A model generated the notes under the pieces. That model was given only the letters and a program-made list of their open reading frames with translations, did not search any database and was not told where the DNA came from. A stretch of 64,000 bases of DNA, taken from Paraclostridium tenue (GTDB lineage: Bacteria > Bacillota > Clostridia > Peptostreptococcales > Peptostreptococcaceae). Shown piece by piece: positions 50,095 through 60,600 of the stretch; the first letter of the stretch is position 1; each line of letters begins with the position of its first letter. Where the stretch lies: the NCBI RefSeq assembly GCF_015668515.1, contig NZ_JADPFO010000001.1, forward strand, positions 437,425 to 501,424, read 5' to 3'. A program made the translations under genes and the position numbers.

Positions 50095-51342
50095 ATGTTT
50101 GAATTTTCAAGTGAATTAGGAATGTTTACAATGAATTTAGATATAGTACAAAGTATTGCATTTACTACTATTGTACTTATTATAGGTTCTTTTATAAAAG
50201 AAAGAGTCAATATATTTAAAAAATATTGTATACCAGCACCTGTAGTTGGAGGTTTCTCTTTTGCGATTATAGCATTTATACTAAGGCAAAATAATATAGT
50301 TGCAATTTCATTTGATACAACTCTTCAAAATATTCTTATGACAGCATTTTTTACGACTGTGGGATTTACTGCAAGTCTTAAGGTTTTAAAAAAAGGGGGG
50401 GCAAAAGTTATTAAATTTTTAATAGTAGCAGTTTTATTAGTTTTGTCACAAAATTTATTAGGGGTAATATCTGCTAAAATTATTGGAGTTAATCCATTGC
50501 TTGGACTTATTGCAGGTTCTGTATCTATGACTGGTGGTCATGGAGCATCAGGTGCTTTTGGTCCACTTATAGAAGCCAATGGATTAGAAGGTGCACTTAG
50601 TATAGCTATGGCTTGTGCAACTTTTGGATTAGTTGCAGGTAGTGTTATAGGAGGACCTTTAGCTAATAAATTAGTTGTAAAATATAATTTAAAATCAGAA
50701 GAATATGAAAAAAACAATTATGAAGAATTAACGGAAGTTAGCTTAGAAGGTGATGGAACTTGTTGCAAAGTTTCTCAAAAATTATCTGAAAGTAATTTGA
50801 CAAGTTCAGCTATTCAAATAATAATAGCTATGGGATTTGGAACTGTAGTATCATCTATATTTTCTGTAATAGGAATAACTATGCCTGAGTATATTGGAGC
50901 AATGATAGTTGCTGCAATTATGAGAAATATTTCAGACCTAAAAGGGATATGGACTACATCAGAAGCGGAGATATCCAGTATTGGATCAATTTGCTTATCA
51001 CTTTTTTTATCAATGGCAATGTGTAGTTTAAAATTATGGGAACTTGTAGACTTGGCTATACCGATAATAATTTTATTAGCTTTACAAACAATTTTAATGG
51101 CTATATTTGCATACTTTGTTACATTTAGAGTTATGGGAAAAGATTATACAGCAGCAGTGTTATCAGCAGGACATTGTGGTTTTGGTATGGGAGCTACTCC
51201 TAATGGAATAGCTAATATGGAATCAGTAACAAATAAGTATGGGCCATCTCCAAGTTCATTTTTTATATTACCTTTAGTAGGCGCACTATTTATAGAATTT
51301 TTCAATTCTGCAGTTATAACAACTTTCATTAATTTATTATGA
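50095..51342 (+). CDS. gltS: Sodium/glutamate symporter GltS
   Basis: The 415-residue protein has about ten helices and the two characteristic re-entrant repeats. PVVGGFSFAIIAF, SVSMTGGHGASGAFGPL and GHCGFGMGATPNGIANM are the known GltS motifs. It imports glutamate with sodium. AAAGGGGG precedes ATG 50095. With the kor genes upstream, imported glutamate could be deaminated to 2-oxoglutarate and oxidised with ferredoxin as acceptor. This link is inference. The RpiR-type gene that follows may regulate it. Confidence 0.93.
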   Translation: MFEFSSELGMFTMNLDIVQSIAFTTIVLIIGSFIKERVNIFKKYCIPAPVVGGFSFAIIAFILRQNNIVAISFDTTLQNILMTAFFTTVGFTASLKVLKKGGAKVIKFLIVAVLLVLSQNLLGVISAKIIGVNPLLGLIAGSVSMTGGHGASGAFGPLIEANGLEGALSIAMACATFGLVAGSVIGGPLANKLVVKYNLKSEEYEKNNYEELTEVSLEGDGTCCKVSQKLSESNLTSSAIQIIIAMGFGTVVSSIFSVIGITMPEYIGAMIVAAIMRNISDLKGIWTTSEAEISSIGSICLSLFLSMAMCSLKLWELVDLAIPIIILLALQTILMAIFAYFVTFRVMGKDYTAAVLSAGHCGFGMGATPNGIANMESVTNKYGPSPSSFFILPLVGALFIEFFNSAVITTFINLL

Positions 51343-51464
51343 TAAAAAGCTTATATATTATTCAAAATATATGAAAAGGTGATATAATATATTTGTTATA
51401 TGAAAAACAAAGTTAAAGATTAATATGTAAATTAAAAATCATTAGTAGATATGAGGAGATAAAT

Positions 51465-52337
51465 ATGAACGAAACTAAAGATTTTAAAGATAGCAAACAG
51501 TTAATTGATGATATTCAAAAACAATATCCAAGACTTAGTAAAGGGCAAAAACTTATAGCTCAATACCTAATATCAAATTATGATAAGGTAGCATTTATGA
51601 CAGCTTCAAAGCTTGGAGAAGAAGTAGGAGTAAGCGAATCTACTGTAGTAAGATTTGCAAATGCTTTAGGATTTTCAGGATACCCTAAACTTCAAGATGC
51701 ACTTCAAGAACTTATAAAAAATAAGTTGACTACAGTACAAAGAGTTGAAATGAATCAAGAGTACTCAGATGATTGTAAAATATTAAATAAAGTATTAAAA
51801 AGTGATATAGACAATATAAGACATACTTTAGATGATCTGGATGAAGAAATATTTCAACAAGCTTCTGATAAACTTTTAAAAGCTAGAAAAATATATATAT
51901 TAGGGATGAGAAGTTCATTTAGTATAGCACAATATTTAGGATTTTACTTAGATATAATATTAGATAATGTGCATATTATAAGAATGGATATGGGAGATGC
52001 TTTTGAACAAGTAGTAAGAGTTACAGAAGAAGATGTAGTTGTGGCTATAAGTTTTCCTAGATATTCAAAGAAAAGTTATCAGGTTGTAGATTATGCAAAA
52101 GGCAAAGGAGCTCATGTAATATCTATAACAGATAGTTTATTTGCTCCAATAGCTACAATATCAGATACTACTCTTTTAGTTAAAAGTAATATGGCATCAT
52201 TTGTTGATTCACTGGTTCCAGCACTTAGCATTTGTAATGCACTTGTAGTATCTATAGGAATGAAGGAAAAAGAAGATATAAAATCATATTTTGATGATTT
52301 AGAACAAATATGGGAAAGATATTCAGTATATGAATAA
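51465..52337 (+). CDS. MurR/RpiR-family transcriptional regulator
   Basis: The 290-residue protein has an N-terminal RpiR helix-turn-helix (LGEEVGVSESTVVRFANALG, about 45-75). A SIS domain follows (about 120-270) with YILGMRSSFSIAQYL, AISFPRYSKKSYQVVD and ISITDSLFAPIA. Family members sense a phosphosugar or related ligand and control nearby catabolic genes. Here gltS and the kor operon are the neighbours upstream, so the usual sugar link may not hold. AGGAGAT precedes ATG 51465. Confidence 0.88.
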   Translation: MNETKDFKDSKQLIDDIQKQYPRLSKGQKLIAQYLISNYDKVAFMTASKLGEEVGVSESTVVRFANALGFSGYPKLQDALQELIKNKLTTVQRVEMNQEYSDDCKILNKVLKSDIDNIRHTLDDLDEEIFQQASDKLLKARKIYILGMRSSFSIAQYLGFYLDIILDNVHIIRMDMGDAFEQVVRVTEEDVVVAISFPRYSKKSYQVVDYAKGKGAHVISITDSLFAPIATISDTTLLVKSNMASFVDSLVPALSICNALVVSIGMKEKEDIKSYFDDLEQIWERYSVYE

Positions 52338-52734
52338 GAAGTTATTTCGCAAGCAATATATTCATTGAAAATGAGTATATTGCCTGCTTGAACTTTATAA
52401 AATTATGTTTTATCAATATATTACTCAATGATTTTAATTTATAAATAATTTTAAATTTAATAGTCTTAAAATTTAAAATTATATATCAAAAATGTAAGAA
52501 AATTTAAAGGTTGAGGTAATGGTTTTTAAAAGAGATTTAACATGTATAATATACTTATTAAGTAATGAATTATAAATGAATAATTATTATACATAGTACT
52601 CATTAAAGGAGTGCTTTTTTATTTTATAAAAATATTTTAAAGAAGGAATTTAAAAGAAATAATATAAATTAAAAGTAAGAAAGATTTTCTAGCTAATAGC
52701 TTTAAGATTAAAATAAAAATTTAGGAGTAGATTT
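52338..52734. other. Intergenic region with two hairpins
   Basis: No gene is supported. A long imperfect hairpin at 52350-52390 (CAAGCA with TGCTTG) lacks a clear T run and may end the RpiR transcript. TATAAT at 52544-52549 is a possible promoter box. A good terminator at 52595-52625 follows (AGTACTC with GAGTGCT, then T), so a short RNA of about 70 nucleotides may lie between. The surE promoter must lie after that but is not clear. Confidence 0.4.
52595..52625 (+). terminator. Intrinsic terminator
   Basis: AGTACTC (52595-52601) pairs with GAGTGCT (52609-52615) with one wobble, followed by six T and ATTTT. Confidence 0.7.
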
Positions 52735-53493
52735 ATGAACATATTAATAACTAATGATGATGGAATCCAAGCTGATGGTATAATTGCTTTAGCTAAAGCA
52801 ATAAAAGAAATAGCTAATGTTTATGTAGTTGCACCAGATACTCAAAGAAGTGCTACAGGACATGCGATAACAATACATAACCCAATAATGATTAAAGAAG
52901 AATATATAGATGATAATATTAAGGCGTATTCTATAAGTGGGACTCCTGCAGATTGTGTAAAACTAGGGATAGAATCTATTTTTAAAGATGTAAATATAGA
53001 TTTAGTTTTAAGTGGAATAAATAATGGAGCAAATCTTGGAACTGATGTTATATACTCAGGAACTGTATCAGCAGCTATAGAAGGTCTTATACAGAATAAG
53101 CCAGCAATAGCTATATCTTATGATTCATTTAAAGTATCAAATGAAGAATATATAACAGCTTCTAAGCATGTAGTTAATCTTGTTAATAACATTAAAAATA
53201 ATATGCATATATTTGATGATTGTATATTAAATGTGAATATACCAGATAGAGATATAAAGGGATTTAAAATAACTAAATTAGGTATAAGAAAATATGAAAA
53301 TGATATAGAAGAAAGACAAAGCCCACATGGTAAAAGGTATGTTTGGATAGGAGGAAAAATAAAAGAGATTATTCAAGAAGAAAATAGTGATATAAGTGCA
53401 ATTGAAAATGGTTATATTTCAATAACTCCTATAAATATAGATATGACTAATATGAATAAGATAGAGATTTTAAAAAATATAGATTTATTATAG
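52735..53493 (+). CDS. surE: 5'/3'-nucleotidase SurE
   Basis: The 252-residue protein has the SurE signature: ITNDDGIQADGI with metal-binding D8 and D9, VYVVAPDTQRSATGHAIT, YSISGTPADCVKLGI, and VLSGINNGANLGTDVIYSGT. It hydrolyses nucleoside monophosphates with a divalent metal and is linked to stationary-phase survival. AGGAGT precedes ATG 52735. It is monocistronic, ending in a strong terminator shared with the convergent deaminase gene. Confidence 0.93.
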   Translation: MNILITNDDGIQADGIIALAKAIKEIANVYVVAPDTQRSATGHAITIHNPIMIKEEYIDDNIKAYSISGTPADCVKLGIESIFKDVNIDLVLSGINNGANLGTDVIYSGTVSAAIEGLIQNKPAIAISYDSFKVSNEEYITASKHVVNLVNNIKNNMHIFDDCILNVNIPDRDIKGFKITKLGIRKYENDIEERQSPHGKRYVWIGGKIKEIIQEENSDISAIENGYISITPINIDMTNMNKIEILKNIDLL

Positions 53494-53497
53494 AATA

Positions 53498-53538
53498 AAA
53501 AAGTATCTAAGTAGTTATAATCACTTAGATACTTTTTA
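53498..53538. terminator. Bidirectional terminator
   Basis: AAAAAGTATCTAAGT and ACTTAGATACTTTTT form 15-base arms between the convergent genes surE and the deaminase. Confidence 0.85.
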
Positions 53539-53553
53539 TTAAAGAGACTATTA

Positions 53554-54090
53554 TTAATATTTTTTAGGAGTTGTTAAAAACTCTTCAATTCTTTTAGACT
53601 CACTTAGTTTTTTCAATTCAGTAGCTTGTCTTTCATTTTCCAGTTCATTTTCATACTTTATATACTCAACACCAGATTCTTCTAGGAGTTGAAGCCCCAA
53701 ACCTGTAGGATATTCACCTTTAAATACTACTTTTTTTATACCTGCTTGTATTATAGATATGCAACAAAATACACATGGCTGAGTAGTTACGTATAAAACA
53801 GCTCCATTGCAACTAGTTCCATTTTTAGCACATTGAATAATAGCATTTGCTTCAGCATGACCTGCCCTACATAGTTCTAGTCCTTGACCTGATGGGATAT
53901 TTCTTTTTCTTCTCTCACAATAACCTATATCTGTGCAATGTATAGCACCAGAAGGAGCTCCATTATAACCTGTACTTATTATTTGCTTATCCATGCAAAT
54001 AACCGCACCGACCTGTCTAGATACACAAGTACTTCTAACTTTAGTTTGCTCAGCTATATTCATAGCCCACTCTGTGAATAGTATCCTCAT
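53554..54090 (-). CDS. dCMP deaminase family protein (ComEB-like)
   Basis: The 178-residue zinc enzyme has the cytidine/deoxycytidylate deaminase motifs HAEANAI (zinc histidine and catalytic glutamate) and TTQPCVFCCISI (zinc cysteines). An insert with CTDIGYCERRK, typical of dCMP deaminases that bind an extra metal or effector, is also present. It converts dCMP to dUMP for thymidylate supply. AGGAGG-type sequence precedes ATG 54090. Regulation is not visible. Confidence 0.88.
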   Translation of the reverse strand: MRILFTEWAMNIAEQTKVRSTCVSRQVGAVICMDKQIISTGYNGAPSGAIHCTDIGYCERRKRNIPSGQGLELCRAGHAEANAIIQCAKNGTSCNGAVLYVTTQPCVFCCISIIQAGIKKVVFKGEYPTGLGLQLLEESGVEYIKYENELENERQATELKKLSESKRIEEFLTTPKKY

Positions 54091-54339
54091 AAATATCCTC
54101 CTTCTAAAATTTATTATATTAATAATAACATAAAATAGATATAAATAATAAAAATAAAATATAAAAAAATAAATTTTAATTAAAAATTAAAAAGGCAGAC
54201 TAAATTTTAAATTTATACAAAAATTTAGTATAGTATAAAAAGTTAATAGAAAGAAAAGATAAAGATATAGTTAAGCTACCTGTAGGGTCAGTAGAATAGC
54301 ATGGACCAAATTTCCCATTATCTACTAATAAAATAATTT
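54091..54339 (+). other. AT-rich spacer with a possible structured leader
   Basis: Between the deaminase gene and a terminator at 54340-54370, sequence from about 54270 to 54330 is richer in G and C. It can pair AGTAGA (near 54289-54294) with TCTACT (near 54320-54325). With the terminator next to it, this could be a small RNA or a cis-acting leader for the sigma gene. It matches no riboswitch class I can recognise. Confidence 0.35.
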
Positions 54340-54370
54340 AAAGAGTCTATTTTAAATAGGCTCTTTTTTT
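54340..54370 (+). terminator. Intrinsic terminator upstream of the sigma gene
   Basis: AAAGAGTCTATTT (54340-54352) and AAATAGGCTCTTT pair with one wobble, followed by T residues. It lies 54 bases before the sigma factor start, in the same direction. Confidence 0.8.
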
Positions 54371-54423
54371 ATAAAAAAAATTTACGATTATATTAGCAAG
54401 AAGATAAATATGGAGGGGAATAT

Positions 54424-54948
54424 ATGCATGATTTGGAGTTAATTGATAGGCTTAAGAAAAAAGATGAAACATCTTTGATAGATTTAATTGATCTATATGG
54501 AGATTTAATATACAGAGCATCATATAAAATATTAAATAATAAAGAACTTAGCGAGGAGTGTTTAAATTTAGTACTGATGAAGATTTGGGAAGGTATTGAA
54601 TTTTATAATAAGGATGAAGGGTTATTTAAAAATTGGATATATACATTATCAAAGTATACAGCAATAGATATTATGAGAAAAGAAATTAAGTATATTAAAA
54701 ACACTTTAGAACTTAAAGAAAACATAAAGGATAAATCTACAGTGGAAGATACAATTTTAATAAAAGAGGTTATATTTGAAATAAAAGAAAATATTGAAAA
54801 GTTAAGTGAATTAGATAAAGAAATATTTACTCAACGGTATGAAAATGATAGAAAAGTAAAAGATATAGCACATAACTTAGGAATTACTCCAAAGGCAATT
54901 AGTCTTAGAATTATGAGAATAAAAAATAAATTAAGAAGAAATGATTAG
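54424..54948 (+). CDS. ECF-type RNA polymerase sigma factor
   Basis: The 174-residue protein has sigma region 2 (ETSLIDLIDLYGDLIYRASY through FKNWIYTLSKYTAIDIMRKE) and region 4 (LSELDKEIFTQRYENDRKVK with DIAHNLGITPKAISLRIMRI). It lacks regions 1 and 3, as in the ECF group. It would redirect RNA polymerase to a small regulon. GGAGGGG precedes ATG 54424. The next gene, 11 bases on, encodes a membrane protein that is a likely anti-sigma partner. No clear autoregulated promoter was found. Confidence 0.9.
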   Translation: MHDLELIDRLKKKDETSLIDLIDLYGDLIYRASYKILNNKELSEECLNLVLMKIWEGIEFYNKDEGLFKNWIYTLSKYTAIDIMRKEIKYIKNTLELKENIKDKSTVEDTILIKEVIFEIKENIEKLSELDKEIFTQRYENDRKVKDIAHNLGITPKAISLRIMRIKNKLRRND

Positions 54949-54959
54949 GGGTGATGTTT

Positions 54960-55781
54960 ATGAGCAAAAATAATAAAAAATATGATTATAAATTTGAAAT
55001 AGAGGAATATACAGAAGCTGGCTTATTTGAAGACGGATTAGATAAAAATCAGAAAGAAAAAATTAAAAAAAGAATGAGCATGTTATTAGAAGAATTAAAA
55101 GAAGCAAATAGTAAGTTTAATATAAATGTTTCTTTAAGTGAAGTATTAAAGATTAAAAAGTATCTAGGTGAATCTGGAGATATATCTGAGCATGGGATAA
55201 AAAATAGCAATGTATTAAAATATATAATTTTAAAAGTTATAGATAAAGATATGGAATCACTAAAGAATGAAATTATTGATGAATTATTTGTACCAAGTTT
55301 TATATCTATGCCAGGTGTAAATACATCATATATTAATCATGGAGCTTCATATTTTTTTAAACTATATCTAACAAAAGATAAATTAATATATTATGGTATT
55401 ACTGAAAATTTTAAAATAGTAAATAAAAAGATTATAGAGGTAAAGGAAGTAAAAAGCATAGGAAAAGCTATAGAAAATAGACGTTGGTCAAAAGGATTAG
55501 CATGGGGAGTCAATACAACTAGTGGATATATGTCATTTATAGAAACCAATGATAAAAACATTATATACTTGAATCATTTGAAAAATAAGTATAGAAAAAG
55601 TGTAATTAGATTTTTATCAAGTTTAGAAAGGATAACGGGAATAAAGGCAGTTAAAAAATCGCCATTAACTTATGAAGATAAGTTTGTATTAGGATTAGAA
55701 ATAGTAGCACTAATATTAGTATTAACCTTAGTGGTTCCAAGGCTTATTGAATTATGTATCAATATGAGTTTGATTAGATAA
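54960..55781 (+). CDS. Membrane protein, probable anti-sigma partner, with PH-like middle domain
   Basis: ATG 54960 follows GGGGTGATG; an ATG at 54951 is also in frame but less well placed. The 273-residue protein has a charged N-terminal helical region (about 1-90). A middle segment (YFFKLYLTKDKLIYYGITEN, about 125-200) resembles a PH/GRAM-like domain. One C-terminal membrane helix (VLGLEIVALILVLTLVVPRL) ends the chain. Linkage to the ECF sigma suggests it holds the sigma factor at the membrane. No zinc-binding anti-sigma motif was found, so the role is inferred from gene order only. Confidence 0.65.
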   Translation: MSKNNKKYDYKFEIEEYTEAGLFEDGLDKNQKEKIKKRMSMLLEELKEANSKFNINVSLSEVLKIKKYLGESGDISEHGIKNSNVLKYIILKVIDKDMESLKNEIIDELFVPSFISMPGVNTSYINHGASYFFKLYLTKDKLIYYGITENFKIVNKKIIEVKEVKSIGKAIENRRWSKGLAWGVNTTSGYMSFIETNDKNIIYLNHLKNKYRKSVIRFLSSLERITGIKAVKKSPLTYEDKFVLGLEIVALILVLTLVVPRLIELCINMSLIR

Positions 55782-55783
55782 AT

Positions 55784-55829
55784 AAAAAAGTATCTTAAAA
55801 TGATTTTTATGGTTTTAAGGTACTTTTTT
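55784..55829 (+). terminator. Intrinsic terminator of the sigma operon
   Basis: AAGTATCTTAAAA and TTTTAAGGTACTT pair with one wobble and have A and T runs outside. Confidence 0.85.
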
Positions 55830-55901
55830 ATTTATCTAATTAATATAGTTTATACATTTTGCAAATACTAATTAAGATACAATACAAAAGGAGTATTTTA
55901 T

Positions 55902-56612
55902 ATGGAAAAAAAGTTTACAACAAGAACAGAACTTATAATAGGAAAAGATGGAATAGATAAATTAAAAAATTCACATGTATTAGTAGTAGGTGTAGGGGGA
56001 GTAGGAAGTTTTTGTGTAGAAGCTTTAGTTAGAGCAGGCATTGCTAATATAACAATAATAGATTATTCAGAAGTTGAAGTAACAGATATAAATAGACAAC
56101 TTCCAGGACTTAACTCAAATATAGGAAAAGATAAGGTAAAAGTAGTAAAAGAAAGATTAAAGGATATAAATAAAAATGCAAATGTATATGATATAAAAGC
56201 AATATTTAATAATGAAACTAGTCAAAGTATATTTAATAATCATTATGATTATGTAGTAGATGCAATAGACATGGTTTCATCTAAAATACATTTGGTCGAA
56301 GAATGTATTAAAAGAAATATACCTATAATTAGTTCTATGGGAATGGGAAATAAGTTAGATCCAACTAAAATTGAAGTAAGCAATATATCAAATACACATA
56401 CATGTCCACTTGCTAAAGTAATGAGAAAAGAATTAAGAGATAGAGGAATAGATAATTTAAAAGTAGTTTTTTCAACAGAACATCCAATAGAGTTAAAAGA
56501 AAAAGTATCCAATGGACACAGAATATTACCTGGAAGTATATCTTTTATGTCTTCAAGTGGTGGATTAGTTTTAGCATCTGAGGTAATAAAAGATATACTA
56601 TTTAACTTATAA
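55902..56612 (+). CDS. tcdA: tRNA threonylcarbamoyladenosine dehydratase
   Basis: The 236-residue protein belongs to the ThiF/E1-like group: VLVVGVGGVGSFCVEALVRA, IDYSEVEVTDINRQLPGLNS, then VVDAIDMVSSKIHLVEECI and CPLAKVMRKELRDRGI. TcdA (CsdL) uses ATP to cyclise t6A to ct6A in tRNAs that read ANN codons. The CPLAKVMRKELRDRGI stretch favours TcdA over ThiF or MoeB. AAAGGAG precedes ATG 55902. It is followed by an AT-rich gap before yhaM. Confidence 0.92.
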   Translation: MEKKFTTRTELIIGKDGIDKLKNSHVLVVGVGGVGSFCVEALVRAGIANITIIDYSEVEVTDINRQLPGLNSNIGKDKVKVVKERLKDINKNANVYDIKAIFNNETSQSIFNNHYDYVVDAIDMVSSKIHLVEECIKRNIPIISSMGMGNKLDPTKIEVSNISNTHTCPLAKVMRKELRDRGIDNLKVVFSTEHPIELKEKVSNGHRILPGSISFMSSSGGLVLASEVIKDILFNL

Positions 56613-56710
56613 TTAATTAAATACTAATTAGATTGAAAAATTATAAAATTTAAATTGTTTAAAAATTAGATTATTAAAATTTATTAATTAACAAAAAAGG
56701 AGTTAATATT

Positions 56711-57616
56711 ATGACACATAAGAAGCTATTTTTAAAAGATATAGAAATGAATAAGCAATTTAAAACATCACTTATGGTAATGAAAAGAATACACAAAGAT
56801 AGTAATATGACAACTTATATACTTACCGATAGAAGTGAGCAAATAAAAGCTAGAATACCTAATAAATTCAAATTAAAACCAGGACAAGTTATAGAAATAG
56901 ATAGTAAAAAAGAACCAACTATGGATGAAGTCAAACATGTAAATATAATTAATGAAAATTATGAATTAGATGATTATCTTCCAACAGTAAAAAGACCTAT
57001 AGAAGATATAATGAAAGATATAGATGATTTAAGTGATGAATATATAAAATCAGAAGAAGCTAAAATGCTAAATGATTATTTTTTTAAAAATAAAGAATTT
57101 TTAGATAAGTTTAAGATGGGGATAGGTGGGGTAAGTATGCATCATAACTATATAGGCGGATTGGCGGAACATACACTAGGCGTTATGTATCTGACTAAAG
57201 TACTTTGTGAGAGATATGATTGTAAATATAAAGAAATAGCAATATTAAGTGCAAAATTACATGATATAGGGAAACTTTACGAATTAGATTTTAATGGCCC
57301 ATTTAAATACACATTACAAGGTGAGCTAGAAGGTCATATAACTATTGGAGTTCAACTTATAGATAGAGCAATAAATGAAATGGACTATAAATTTAGTGAA
57401 GATTTCATAAGAAGAATTAAAGGTTGTATTGTACAACATCATGGAAAACTTGAATATGGTTCACCTAGAGAATGTAATATGGAAGAATCATTCATATTAA
57501 ATTTTGCAGATGGTATAGATGCTACAATGAATAAAATAACTCAGATAAAGGATAATTCAGATGGTGATGGTTGGTCTGATTATGATAGAAGATTAGAAAC
57601 AAAGTTATACTTATAA
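56711..57616 (+). CDS. yhaM: 3'-5' exoribonuclease YhaM
   Basis: The 301-residue protein has an N-terminal OB-fold (about 1-80, with TTYILTDRSEQIKARIP). An HD domain follows: GGVSMHHNYIGGLAEHTLGV, SAKLHDIGKLYEL and the later VQHHGKLEYGSPRECN. This two-domain order is specific for YhaM. It trims single-stranded RNA (and DNA) from the 3' end using manganese. AAGGAG precedes ATG 56711. The AAA+ gene follows after 20 bases, possibly in the same transcript. Confidence 0.93.
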   Translation: MTHKKLFLKDIEMNKQFKTSLMVMKRIHKDSNMTTYILTDRSEQIKARIPNKFKLKPGQVIEIDSKKEPTMDEVKHVNIINENYELDDYLPTVKRPIEDIMKDIDDLSDEYIKSEEAKMLNDYFFKNKEFLDKFKMGIGGVSMHHNYIGGLAEHTLGVMYLTKVLCERYDCKYKEIAILSAKLHDIGKLYELDFNGPFKYTLQGELEGHITIGVQLIDRAINEMDYKFSEDFIRRIKGCIVQHHGKLEYGSPRECNMEESFILNFADGIDATMNKITQIKDNSDGDGWSDYDRRLETKLYL

Positions 57617-57636
57617 CTTTAAAGGAGGGGATATAA

Positions 57637-60600
57637 ATGATTAGTATAAATGATAAATTTATAGATATTCAAAAAAGTTTAAATAAAGAACTTATAGGTC
57701 AAAAAAGTTTCATTAGTGACTTATGCAATTACTTTAGAGATAAACTTACAAAAGGAGAAAAAGGAGTATTAGTTTTAGTAGGAGAAAAAGAAACAGCGAA
57801 AAAAACTAGTATAAGACGAATATTTGAATATCTTAAAGATACAGATATAATAGAAAATTCACAAGTAGATGAAATAGATTTAGCTTCATATAATTTTAAT
57901 TTAGGATATAATGCATTTTTAACAGATTTGTATGAAAAGTTAGGGTCTAACTCTGCTTGCGTGATGTTTAAAAATATAGAAAAAGCAAGTAGTGAAATAT
58001 TACACGTACTATCTAGTGTATATCCAAACACTTGTTTTAATCTAAATGATGAATATATTATAAAAAATAAATTTTTAGTAAGAGCAGATAATCAAGATAA
58101 AAATAAAATAAATAAGATAGTTTGTCATAATAAATTTTTAGTATACATTAGCAATGATGAAGACTTTGAGTTAGATAAATATTTTAACAAAACTTTTAAA
58201 TCTAATGTAGATAATGTATTACATACAAAACCACTTAATAATATTGAAAGAAACAAAATAGTAAAAAAATAGGTTTTAGAAACTATTAAAAATAAAGAAT
58301 TAGAATATGATATAAAAGTCACATTAGATATAAATGAAGATGATAAAGAGGATGAATACTTTGGTATATGTAGATTTTTGCAAGAAACTTATAAAAAAGA
58401 TTCAAACTTTGGAATAAGTGAATACGTATCATATAAGTTAAGCAGACCATTGACTAATTTTATAAGAGAAGAGCAATTAAAAGCAGGAACAACTATAATA
58501 ATATACGTAAAAGAAAATGATATATATTGCAAGGTAAATAAAGAAGAGTTTAATTTAAGTTCTTACTCAATGCCAACCCTTGAAGAAGCAGAGTATAAAT
58601 TAAATTCTATAATTGGAATTGAAGATTTAAAAAATTTCCTTAACAATGTAAAAAATAATTACAAAGTCCAAAAAATAAGAGAAAGATTGGGACTTAAAAC
58701 TTCAAATATATCTTTGAATATGATATTTGCAGGTAATGCAGGTACAGGTAAAACGAATGCTGCTAGAGTGACTTTTGAGTATTTAAATGCACTTGGTATA
58801 TTATCTAGAGGAATATATAAAGAAGTTAGTAAAGCAGACTTTGTATCAGAAAACGCATCAGATATTTCTAAAAGAACAATAGATATTATAAATTCTGCTA
58901 TTGGAGGAGTATTATTTATAGATGAAGCTTATTCTTTATGTGAGAGTGATGATGATAAAGTAGGTAAAGAAATAGTTGATGCATTACTTAAAGGAGTAGA
59001 AGATAATAGAGATAATTTAATAGTAATTCTTGCTGGATATGAAAATGATATGGAGGAATTTTTAGCATTTAATCCAGGTCTTAAATCAAGATTTGCAAAT
59101 ATTATTCATTTTCATGATTATACTCCAATACAGATGTATGAGATAGCTGTTAATATTGCTAAATCTAAAGGATATAGAATTGCTAAAAATGTTAAACATG
59201 ATTTAATAGACTTATTTGCTAAAAATCAAATAAGTGGTAAAAATGATTTAGGTAATGCCAGATTTGTTAGAAATATAGTTGAAAATGCTATACTTGACGC
59301 TTCTAAAAAATACTTAACTGACAAATCAAAGCAAATTGATTTATTAGAAAGAGATAACTTTAATTTTAAAGCAAAAACAAAATTTGACTTAGAAGCAAGA
59401 TTAAGTGAAATAGTAGGATTAAATGAAGTTAAAAGCTTACTAAGAAGTCAATATAAATTAATAGTAGCACAAGAAAAAAGAAAATCAGCTGGAGTAAATA
59501 CAAAAATAGAGCAAAATTTAAATATGGTTTTTGCAGGTAATCCTGGTACAGGAAAAACTAGTATAGCTAGATTAGTTGCAGAAATGTTAAATAGTATGGG
59601 TCTTTTAAAAGTAGGTCAGCTTATAGAAACAGATAGATCTAGTTTTGTTTCAGAAATACCTGGACAAACATCAAGAAAAACAGAAGAAAAATTTAAAGAA
59701 GCTATTGGTGGAGTGTTATTTATAGATGAAGCCTATACACTAGCTAATGATTCATTAGGTAGAGAAGCTATAGAAACATTACTTAAATTAATTGAAGATT
59801 ATGGACAAGATGTTGTAGTAATTCTTGCTGGATATGAAGAAGAAATGGAAGATTTCTTTGATGTTAATATAGGTCTTAAATCAAGATTTCCTATATGGAC
59901 AGTATTTAAAGATTATAATCCTAATGAATTATTAGAAATGTCCATAAAATTAATAGAAAATAAAGGATTTAAACTATCTAAAAATGCTTATTTGTCTCTT
60001 AAAAAGAGCTTTGAATCTATTTACGAGGAAGCAGATTCACAATCAGGAAATGGTAGAATGGTTAGAAATTATGTAGAAAGTCTAATTAGAAATCAAAGTA
60101 TTAGAATTGCTGAAGAAGAAATAAGCGTTTATGAAATGAATTTAATAACAGTTAAAGATATAGAAAAAATAAATGTACTAGAATATGAAAATACATTTAA
60201 CTTAGAAGAAAAATTACAAGAATTAAAAGGAAATAATAAAGCTAAAGAGTTTTTAAAAAATCAATATAAGTTTTTAAAAATACAAGAAAAAAGAGAAAAA
60301 CTAGGGAAAAGAAACAATATAAATAAATATAAAAATATGATATTCACAGGAGATGTAGGGACAGGTAAAAAATCAGTACTTAATATATTAGCTGAAATGT
60401 ATTATAGCAAAGGTATTTTAAAAGCTAAAAGTATTGTGGAAATAGATAAAGATGAGATAGTATCTAATATAAATAATGGGTTAGATTTGGAAGATGTATT
60501 AAATAAATCTATAGGTAAAATGGTTTTAATAGATAAATTTGATTTGCTTAAAAATGAATATAATTATAGTGAAATAATATCTATGCTTATAAAATTTATT

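Noticed and set aside
54270-54370. A known riboswitch before the sigma gene
   Set aside because: The sequence does not fit the conserved cores of the purine, preQ1, c-di-GMP, ZTP, fluoride, lysine or SAM classes that I could compare by eye.
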